A DNA stretch of 64,000 nucleotides from Heterobilharzia americana (Eukaryota; Platyhelminthes; Trematoda; Strigeidida; Schistosomatidae), in assembly GCA_944470555.2 (NCBI GenBank), contig OX104134.1, positions 104,278,701 to 104,342,700 of the forward strand, in the 5' to 3' direction. This document shows, in pieces, positions 46,038-58,000 of this stretch. A program made the position numbers and the translations under genes. The notes beneath the pieces were generated by a model. It saw only the letters and a program-made list of their open reading frames with translations, did no database searches and was not told the DNA's origin. Numbering within the stretch: position 1 is the first letter of the stretch; each line of letters begins with the position of its first letter.

Positions 46038-49000
46038 GTGAGTGCCGTTTAATAGTGTACACTTTCCAGCTATAATTTCATGAGTAAATGTTAGAGATCA
46101 GTCACCGAAGACTGATGCCAACGTTACCTATGACATCAATTTCCTATTTTAAAGAAATTATTCATCTCATTCATCTTCACTTTTCATTTCGTACTGCTCA
46201 ACAATTCACTTGATCGCCTTACAACGAGGAATTATTATTAAAAGCCTCCTTCTATCCACCAGTCTGCTATTGTGTTGTTTAATTGCAGTGTACCAGTCTT
46301 ACTCCTCTCCTATGATCAATATAGCTTCTTCAAGTTGGTTTCAGCATGCAAACATTTTTTATACATATGCGAGATGTCAAGTTTTTCTCAGTTTGTAAGT
46401 AGCTCATAAGAATCTGTAAAAAAAAGTAGTGATGAATTCGGTTGTTTTTCTTCAGCTGACCTGGTTTGCATCCAGTTGTCAGTTACGACCAGTTACATTG
46501 TAATTCTTATCCTTATTTTTCTCTGCTTTCTTTTCTTTTTTTCTCTCACCCTCTGTTTCTCGCTCGCACGCATAAACAATCTCTGAATCTAACCATTTGA
46601 CTTGTGTACCTTACCTGTTTGAATAAACAAAACGAAACTACAATCCTCGCCTAAATCAATCACAATCAAAAGACTGATGACATTTCAACCAATACTGATT
46701 TACTGTTAGGTAATGCATTTAATGGTCAACCAGTGAAAATCATTACAGAACCCGTGCTGTCATCTGAGCCTATCACAGTTCGAATGCCTGAAAGGTGTGC
46801 AACTGTACCGCCAATATCCGTGAATGTGAACCCAACTTCAACCGCTCCTTCAATGTCAACAGTAATATCTCATGAGTCTCCATCCCCAACACTGAATCGA
46901 ATGCACAATGAAGTACAACAACTAACACGTTGGCTGACTACGATCGGAAACATACTTGAAACTAGTCAAGCCAAACTTGGTGATCGATTCGATCAAGAAA
47001 TTGAAGTCAACAGTTACAGGTAAATTGATAAATCTGTACTATAATTTGTTTGAATGGGTAAAAGTGTATTTTAATAAGAAAACTTTGTTTTCTTGAAAAG
47101 TGCAAAACGTTTACCTCATATGTTTTTTTAGAAAAATTGGTTAATGTTGTACAAGACTACATAGCAATATAATCAGGTCCGGCTGACAAATCAGGATAAA
47201 GTAAAATCCTATAACTGCTTTAACAGAATCACCAAACAGTAATTAAATGTTTGACCTTCAAGCCAGTTTATCAAGTTCAAGCTAGATTAAGTAGTGCAGT
47301 GTAAAAGCTGCTAAAAACTGTACATTAGCATCTTTTCTAAGACTATACTTTTGGCCGCAGCTGAGACAGCACCGTGGAAAACACCATGTAGATATTGAAA
47401 TATATCAAAACACTATTTTATTTATTTATTTTTATTATGAAATGATGTACGGTTGAATATATGAGTTTGGAAGTGCACTTCTGATAACTGTCTTATGACT
47501 AGATAGAGTGAATTGTACGTTATTCTCTCAACTAAGAATACCTTGTAAGCATACTTACAGTTTAACCGCTTATACACGGTCAGAAAGTTGAAATTTCACT
47601 TAACTAAGCTAAAGAAGTATAGCTGAATCAGAATAATTATATTTGTAGTCACAAATAAGAATTTTAGATTATTTCAAGTTGTTATTCATCGAAGACTGAC
47701 ATCAGTTGGAGGAACAAAGGAAACCTGGGAGCACTGGACAGCTGTTTCGTCCTAGTATGGGACTCCTCAGCAGTGCGCACCCACGACCCCACCCGCAGGG
47801 ATCGAACCCGCGACCTTCAGGTTCCGCGACCAGCGCGTTACCATTGAGCCACTGGGTCACAATCCAATTTCCAACTTCTGTTAGCTCACGATATAGCGCA
47901 AACCGCCACCCAATGTCATCATTGAGTATTTGTCCTCACGGCCATCAGGTTTTGACTCCACCGGTCACGACTTGTCATTGGAACTTCGGGAATACTTCTC
48001 GAAGCTAGTCACCAACGAGCACTAGTTCAATTAAATTCTGAGGGGGTTGTGGAGATTTGGAAATATTTCAAGTTGTTATTCATCGAAGAATTCGCTATTT
48101 GTTGCAACTATGAACTTTTGCATCTGTCTTGTTTCTGAGAGGTTCGAAACTAAATAACTGGATATAGGGACAAAGTGATGTTGGCTTTATGCCCACTTCT
48201 TTAGTTTTATACCTCTAAGATAGGAGCCATATGTGGTGAAATGTTCAGTTCCAATTTTGTGATAAACTCAGAATTTAAAGCTTATAATTCTATAGTGCAT
48301 CTTATTGTACGATTTCTGTTAAAGGTGCTACAACCCTGTTCACTCAGGATATGAAAAGACCTATAAGATCATTATGTATCATATGTCTTTGATGGAAAGT
48401 TGTCCAAACAGTAGTGTGTCCTTCTCTTCCTGGTAAACAATAATAGTGGTAACCTGCTCACGCCTGAACTTCAAGATCCTGGGTTTGATCCCCGGTAGGG
48501 TTATGTTGGACGTAGTTATCAGCTTTACTTCCCTAGCTCAGAAAACAACTCACTCTGAACATCCATATCCTGTGCAACAAATATTCACTACAAAATCTAC
48601 TACATTTGTTACATTGGTGGCTGATTTTCATTTAGAATCATCATTCTTAAGATGTTAGGCACACAGTGACCTATATAGTACTGTTTTCGTCATCGCTGAA
48701 CTGATTTCATTATCTAGATTAATGCAACTGAAGTGACCGACTGGAAGTGACTGAAAGAATAGTAAGAGCTACAAAAACGCTACTTATGCAATGAGACACT
48801 TGGACTGGATATGAATAATAACTGTTCTCACCCAGAAACTAAAACTTTACTGAGCCGAGAAAAACTAAAGACACTGACCTGCCTAAGACTGTAAGAAAGA
48901 GAACTTTGACAAAACATATCATTTATATGCAGTTTCCCTTCACAAAATTAAGTCTTGAGGTCACAAGTTAGATATATATTTTCATTGGTCAGCTGAAGGA

Positions 49001-52000
49001 AAAATTGGTCATTAAGGTTTTTTCACCCACAGAGTAACACGAAACCAAAGTTGAAATCCAAAACCTTCACCTTGGCGGTTGATGACCTTGAATACTGATT
49101 TTGATTTAGTCTACTTCCCATCAGGAATGTAACAAGAAAATGCTATTCCATTTCATTTCCTTGAATTTTTTATAGTTTAGCTTACATCCTAGCAACAGTT
49201 ATGTTCTCACTCACCTAACTGATCACAGTCCTACAGCATTATGCAATAGCTGTTTCGCACTAGAAACACGATCTATTTCCATGTTTACCACCTGTTGATG
49301 TGCTTCTCATCTTTTTTATCTCACAGCAAATAAAACAGGCTGTTCTCGATGGGACACTATCAGATAAACTTGTCATCTACCATCCAGCTACCATTCAACT
49401 TAAGATAAAGGTGAGTTTACTCTTTCATTTTTCAACTGCTACCATCGAGGGTATTGTTATAGCAACCGTTAGTATGCATACGTTTTCATACAATTAATTA
49501 GTTGTGTCACAGAGATGTAGAAATATGCAGTAAACAAATTTAATGATGCATAAGATCACCCTTCCCTATTTTTGATAATTAACAAGGCGGTAGATAAGTT
49601 TATTTTCCACCTGTTGAAAAGATTTTCACCAAGAAAACTGTTTTAGAATCGGAGAATCTCTTTTCTTTGCTATTTTTAACAAATTTATTTGGTTAGGGTG
49701 GAATTTCCAGTCACAAGTCGGTTATTCTCTGTCTCTCAATAGTTAGTCTATTGATTGATTCAAAGACAATCATCCAGTACCACCTTCTACCCTCCTCTGC
49801 TCACTCACTTATTCTTTAACATGCCTGCTACTTGGAAATATTGGTTTTTATAAGTTGTATCACTCAGCGGAAGGTAATTAGTCTCATAAGAAGCATGAAC
49901 TTTGACACAGAAAAGTTGATTTTATTTTTTTCCAGTAAAACTAGCAACCCAACACATTAACGAATGAAATGGTAACCTTGATATTATTATTTCAAAATTT
50001 ATATCTTTCTCTGAGCTGAGTGTAGTCAGTCAATAGATAGATGTTGCTACTTTTCACCAGTTTTCTTGTTCACTATTTGTTTGTGTTCACAATATAAATT
50101 GGGAGTTCGGCATCGGTGGTAGTCAGTTTTCGACTTCGTAATCCTCTTCTTTATGCAACACTCAACTTATTCCTAAATAAAAAAATGCAGTCTTTCTACG
50201 AGAAATTTTCTTGGTAGAAATGCTAAGAGTAGTATTCTACACTCAGACCTTATAGTAAGACAATCCAGAAGACAAGTTCTAGCTCCTAGCGATCTCTATG
50301 GGTGTTTACTGACTCACCTACGCCTAAAGAGTTAGGTATATTTGTCGTTCAAAAGGGACTCAAAGACATTATTGTGGGTTTTGAAAAGGGGTAGTAACAG
50401 TTACATAAAGAGTGCAATAATGAAACAGTTCGCTGACATTTACCATGCAATCTCAACAACCTCCCATTTCAAAGTTATCTATAGGCTGAAACGGAAATAG
50501 TTGAAGTCGGTGTGTTCGCCTTCTTTGTATTGCCACAGATATGAGCATTCACATACAATATTCAGAGCTTTACATACAAAAGAAACTTATTCAACCTCTC
50601 CTTCTTTCAATTTTTAATCTTTAACATTTCAAACCACTTCTTTTTCTTCTTCCATTCTGTTCACTTATTGTTCTTTGATACTTACATTTAATTCTTTTTA
50701 CCTTGTTGTAATTCTGTGCAACTCACTGTCAAAAACTCAACTTCCATTAAACTGCGTTTGATTTAACCATCAACAACCCCTTCTACTGCGATTAACTAAT
50801 AACAAATTATCCGTTTTATTACCCTGTCCACAAAACAAAACAAAACAAATTATTGAAAAGTGTTGAGCGCTTTTCCACAAGATAATCACATACGTTCACA
50901 AAAATCTCAGTCACAAACCATCTGTTCACTAAATGACTCTGAAGCAACTTTTCAAAATTGATGAACCACAAGTACTTCATGTATAATAAGTATATCAAAT
51001 GCTCGTAATTTACAGTTAATGTGAGACAGCCAAACGGTTATTTCTGAGAAAACCAACCATGTTAACACTGTTTAACTATTTTAACCTTAGTAAAAATAAG
51101 TTCTACAAGCTGATCGTCGACAGGAATTACAACCAACAAATGGGAAATTCAACTTTCAAGCACAGAAGAATATATCAGTTGAACTATCTCAAATGCTTGT
51201 TTGGTAGACTGGTATTCATGATAAGTAGTAATCTTTGAAAGTGTAAAGAAAACCTCAGTTACGGAATGTTTCGAATCAGCTGTCTGGAGATTTCTGTCGT
51301 GGTGGTTGGCTTTCTGATTTGCGTTAGAGTCGATTCGTTTGCACCTAAGGCTCGTATCGCCCTATATAGTTTGTTAACTGACCTCTTAAAGAAGCTCCTC
51401 AAATGTACATTTTATGAATACTTTGGGTTTTAACTGGAAAACTGATCTTTAAACCAACAAAGCTTTTTTCTGAATGAGTTTTAAGGTTTGAGTAAAATAA
51501 TACGGCATATGAAGTAGTATGAAATGATGATTGGGTGAAATGGCTGAGATCGCATCGTCAGGTTGACGTAGCCTAGAAACCTTGTTGAATTTAGAATGAT
51601 AGATCTGAATAATATAAGCAGTTCATAATTTAAAAACTCGGCTGTTGCAATACATACATGCACTGATACGCAGAAATATGATACAGTGAAACATATTAAC
51701 AATCCTGTAAATAAATATAGTCTGGTAGAAACAGAGGTTCTAGCTTCTTATTCATCAAGTCAGCACGTAGTGCGTTCAACTGAAGTGAAGCAGCACTCAT
51801 TCTCAGTCGATGGAGAATCTCCTTCTCTTTGAAACCAAAGAATAACAGATGATATTACAACCGTGTCAAAGATAGTTATCTGATTATGAGCAATGAACAG
51901 TGGTCGAAATGACATGCTCATAGTAATACTGCATCACTGTGTGCTATGTAAATAAAGTAATGCAATGTAGAATTACCGTTCACTGATGGGTCAGCTAGAT

Positions 52001-55000
52001 ATTATCTATACACAGGTACAAGGTGGGTACTTCCATGATGGATACAGACCTGGTTCAAAGTAGTGTTTGCCTATTAAGCAACACCTACTAATCTTATGCA
52101 TTATTGTATACATTTATGTAAATACACCATTTCAATTACAGTCAATTCAGGAATAAATGAGACTACTTATTCACATTTTCATGAATTCTTCGTTATAAAT
52201 ATGAAAAGAAGTAAGATTTCAGAAATAATATGAATAATTGATAACTTTTAAGCAAATAACAGAGAGCAATGTAACAGAATATCAAGTAAAAGAAATGAGT
52301 TCCATCATTTTCCTTCTCCTTACTTACTGTGTTTGCTCTTTCTTTTTGACCATTTGATCCCTTGACAAGTAACTCTTTTTTGACAAAGTGAAAGGATGAA
52401 AATAATTTTGAAATTTCCCTCCTTACTTATTGTTCGTAGTTTTGAGTCCTTAGATGAATGTCATTTTTGATGCATTGAAAGAAATGGGACTCAATTTCAA
52501 AGTTCATAGATAACTGAAGACAGTAGTGATATAGTGTAGTTTTTACTCATAGATATTAATATGGGTCAGCAATGAATACACATCTACATTTTTTGCAGAT
52601 AAATAAGAGCATTTAACTGTATGGTGATCAGTGTCGGTATTCATGAAATGCTTTTCTTCCACCAATGAAATACAAATTACTTTTGTTAGATTGACAGAGG
52701 CCGGTACTTTCACTCACCTTTGTTGGTGAAGATAAACAGCATATTAGTGAATCTGAGCAGTTTCTTGAGTACTGGTGCACGTATAATAAATAAGACATAT
52801 AACGGTATCTTAAAATCTAATGGAATATAGACTAATTTGGGTCATCTATGGAGCTGTCGAGATGTTAGCATAGGCAGTTCTACTCTAAACCTATGAAACG
52901 GCTTATTCTAGCCGAAGATGTATGACAACTGTGCATGTTTCATCAACGTTGTCACTGAGATATGGTGGTTTGTTTGAACGTGAGACATACAGTCATTCAT
53001 TAAATAAATAAATGTTGAAACATTGGCTTCCCTTGCTTGGATATGTGTTGCAAATATCAAATATATACACTTTGTATTAGGTAAGAGTTAGAGAATGAAC
53101 AAATACACACATGCGCTTCGCATTGCAATATGTGAAGAAGAAAAGATGACAGTTTTGACACTACCATCTCCAGAAAACTAATCCACTTTATCAAGTAACA
53201 AGACTTCACACCTTCTCTTCCATTATGAGTTAAAGTAAGTCTCGTTAACAGTACAGGCTTACTAGAGGATCAAACGACACAGATAAGGAATTAAAATACA
53301 CAAAGGAGACTACTAATTAGCAGTAATTCTTCAGGGCTTCTAAGAAAACTTGCGAAACGTATAAGAATCAAAGTATCAGTGGAATTGCCAACAGTATAGA
53401 TAACACTAATAGAAAGGGACTGAAGGGTTGTACAGTGTTACCACAGAGAGAAAAGTGTCATCTACTCTACATAAAATTCTTGATAAGACTGAAATTAAGG
53501 CGATATTCATGCTTACACACTCACTCAGTAATAAACTATGCTGCCTCAAGGATCCTCTTGATCCAAAGGAATGAAGAAGTATGATCCAACAAATGCCATA
53601 CTGTAACCGTGACCTAAAATGCGTGGGTTAAACCCGCTTATCATAATGATTTAGGTTAACAGAACACAGGAATGTGAATAAAGTGAGAATGATGGACTGG
53701 GCTATGATCAATAACTTATAAAAACACCTCAGTTATTGCAGCGCATTCACCAACACACGTTCACGCAGCAGCGCTGGAAAATGCACATTTACAAACGCCA
53801 GTGTGGTTTGATGAACAGATTGGTTACTTAATCTTTGAAAGAATGAGCCCCTTTTATGAACTAATGTGTTGTAATCAAAAGACTAGGTTTATCTAAACGT
53901 GTGATGTATTTGCACATACATTTCCAACGATCTGATCGCACACTTACTTGTCAAGTCAATTTATATTAGGCCGAAGAATGAGAGGAAAAATGCAACAATT
54001 AACATAGTAGGGTTAATATAGGAGTGAAACTTGGAAACTGTGGTAGACTGTGATTCCATTTTAGTCTGTTTATTAGAAGTATCACGCAGGGAAACAGTAT
54101 CATTTACTAGATAACGTTGTGGACATAATTTATTGTCCATATTCTCATCAGGTAACACTACAACTTCGAGACAGACTTTATGTAGCCCTAATTTCCTCTC
54201 CTTCGTTGTGACAAGGATAGTAAAATTTTCTACATATCTGAAACAAGTACAGAATCATTGCTATTGAATACATTTGGTGTTGATTCGATAAACAAAGATT
54301 AGATCATCACTCTCTTCATTCACCCAACTAAGTTAATTGTTAATACTGTCAGTCTATCCCATTCTACTGTGTGATTGTGTGTAATTACGTGCAGAGCTAT
54401 GGCCGAGTTTCTTCCCAATTTCTTATCTCATTAGGATCTACTATCTTGATTTACAAGTTAGTATCCATCGTAGACTGACATCAGTTGGAGGAACAATGGA
54501 AACCTGGGAGCACCGGACAGCTGTTTCGTCCTAGTATGGGACATCTTAGTAGTACACATCCGCGACCCTGCCAGGGATAGAACCCGCAAACTTAGTTCGA
54601 CTATTAAGCTCATTGTCATCCTTAATGTCATTCCTAACTAAGGTGTGAATCGAGAAAATCATGCTAGGAGTACGATCATGCCTAACATCTACAGTTTTTA
54701 ATTTTCAAAATAATATATATATATACAGATTGGAGGAGTTGCCACGGAATCATCAAACCCCCTATCGTCACAGACATATTTATGAATAGCTGGGAAAGGA
54801 TAGCCATTCAAACATTTAGTCCTACTGCAAAGATATCCTTCCGATATGTAGATGTTACGTTTACAGTACTGAAATCGGAACACATCAATATGTGCTTGGT
54901 ACATATAAGTTCAGTAGTGAATGCAATCCAATTTACCTGTGACTTAGAAAGTGATGAAGGTGAGCTAGTAATGTTGGATTCCAAGACGTTTAGAGATTAG

Positions 55001-58000
55001 TGTCGACAGAAAATCTTCCCATTCGAATCGTTACTTAGACTTTAAATCCTCTCACCTCATCTCAGTTAAAGTAGGCGTAGTGACAAGGAGAAAACGTTTA
55101 TAAGTAGGCCAAGAAATCTACGATAGGAAAGTAGACACATCAAGAATACCTGGCATCTCAAGAACTATCCACCTTAATTTATAAATAAATTCGTAAGGAA
55201 TCGAAAGCAAAATATTAACGGTGGTAGTAGTAATACAAGTGCTATTGATAATAATTCTACTAACAATAGTAATAATTGTAACAGGGTTGGGAAAGAATTC
55301 AAACCATCTGCTGTTACCACACAAATAAGACACCTCAGAAGCATTGCGAAGAATTCTAAATAAGGCTGGGATTAAAGTGGCATATAAACGCACAAACTCG
55401 CTTAGGAACAAGCTTTGTAAGTTAAAAGATCCCATAGATGCAATTAGGCAAAATAAACTGGTTTACCAAACCTCTTGCAATGATTGCGAAGTCAAATACA
55501 TAGGTCAAAGTAGTCGACCAGGATCGATTAGAATAAGAGAGGACCAAACCTCAGCTAAACCAAGATTAGTAGATCCTAATAAGATAAGAAATTGGGAAGA
55601 AATTCGGCCATAGCTCTGCACGTAATTACACACAATCACACAGTAGAATGGGATAGACTAACAGCATTAACAATTAACTTAGTTGGAGGTGATTTACCAT
55701 TCAGGATAGGTATCCGAAGAACAGAAATATGATGTATTTTCTTGCCTTCAGGATTTTAATTCCGTTTAGTGATATTTTCCCTTTCGTGCTGTTATTATTT
55801 CAAAAAATGACTAGTTCAGAGATTTTATAAAATTCGCAAGAGTACATATTACATTTTAAGGACATAATTAAGGGATTTGAATTAATTGAAAGGGGGGAAT
55901 TACACGTAATATAACTAATAGGAAATTTCATTGGTAGACAAAAAGTTCAAGTAGACCGCCATTCATTTCATGATGTGATTTTATCTCACCTTTTCATCTC
56001 TTTTATCTTCTCTTATTCTAAATGTTTATTAAAAGTCCCCGGCGAAATCATTTTGGAATATTCTAGACTTTGAAGTGTTATGTGGCAGATTTAATGCAAG
56101 AAATGACTAGTACTGCTTATTTATTTAAATCGATTAAAAAACATTTGTCATCGAAACTTTTCGATTGCATTTGTCAGACACTTATCTCTCCACGTGCTTT
56201 TGTGATGAAGTCTGAGTGGTGAACTTATTTCGCTGTTAGTGTTAGAATAACACATCGGCCCACCTTTTTTTTGTAATGCTAAATTATTATTCATTCATGA
56301 TATCATATTCATTCCCTTAACTATTTGCTGGCCAACAAAAACTGAAGAATCACTACAAAACAGTATAACTCCAGAATATGGCTTTATCGCATTTTGAAAC
56401 TTGTCGATAATGCATGCATTTGATTTTATTCACAATTGATCATGGGTGATGCGAGCTTTTCACTCGGTAGGCAGATAGATCTACACTTATGTTAGCCAGA
56501 TGGAGTTAATTAGCAGAAAGACCTGAAACTAGGTTTCGTGCTTTTTGACACCCGTTAGCAAGGTTTATTTGCAACCTCAACGAATTTGATATCTCACCTG
56601 AGATTTGAAACCACATCAGCCAGAGACGTTACCATTGATCTATTTGGGCCACCATTAATTTCCTGTAGGAATCGCCTATCTTGATAGAGGTTAATTGGCA
56701 CTCTCACAATGCAGAGTTTCACACTTATTAGGACACACCAAATATTCTCTATACCTTATGGAAAAATAAGGAATTTCGTTGCGTATAATTCAAAAGTTTT
56801 GTGATTTCCAGAACATCCAGACGCAAAATTGCAAAACCATACCCAAAACTGCTGTGATCCCAGTACTTTACAACTGTACGGAAACAAATTTAACTGAAAT
56901 AGTAAGACAATGAAAGATAAATAAAGAGAAAAGAACAAGAGAAGAGATGTGTAATGGAATGTTCATCATTCACAGATAGGGAGAGAATAAACATGCATGA
57001 CTAACTTTGATTTCATGGTATTTCAGTTGGTGTTTCATGTAGGACACACTTAGGCGTTTACGCAGAGGTATTAAATGTGCTCTTCAAAAGAGCATACAAA
57101 TGAGTGAAAATGATTAGAGAGAAGTAATAATAAAAAGGTAATGACATCCAGTTGGTGTGACACAATTTGTCTGTATAAGTATCATCTTCGCGCGTGCACC
57201 AAATGCGCGAAGTGCTTATCTGGATTTTATATAAGTGTGGTGAAACCTTCAGACCAGAATACATAGCAAACAAACGTTAAAACTCAAAGAACAACCATAA
57301 CTTTCCTTTGTTTGTGCCCAACATCTACCTTATTCTATGGTAAGATGAAAGAATATCATAACTCAGTCAGTATCAGTGTGAAACCTGGGACTACTATGTA
57401 ACGATTCGAGCAGGTATACCACATACCACCACATCCAGATACTATATGTCAAGAAGTTAACATAATAAGTTAGTAACAAAGTAGTTGAAATGATAGAAAG
57501 TTGTAAGAAGAAAACAAGGTGGAATAAAACAGTCATAAAAATCTTTATGATGGTTAATTTGGGAATAATATGTGACTGTATCGATATTACTGACATCGAT
57601 CACTTAGGTTACCCAACTACCAAATTTAGTTATCACATGCAACCTAACTGGAAAGTTAACATTTACCTAGACGACTAAGAGCAACAGAAATTTCACGAGG
57701 TGATGGAACATTTTAGTTTAGCAACCTATTATAATTTTCTAGTCTTTACCCACTTCAGCTAACGTAGTGCAACTGGATAGGCAGTGACTTGGCATAAGTG
57801 AAACATTTACCAATTATGTGAGCCTATGAAGGTTCACAACCTAAATAGAATAGCCTAAATGCCTGAATAAATACACTACTCTACTGTATTTGAAACTCTA
57901 TTGCAACAAAAGAATAGTCTGGTCTGCAAATGGTTAAACAATGAATCAAAAGTGTTGAAATTTAAGAAATTGAAGTTTCTTGATTGTACCATACAATGTG

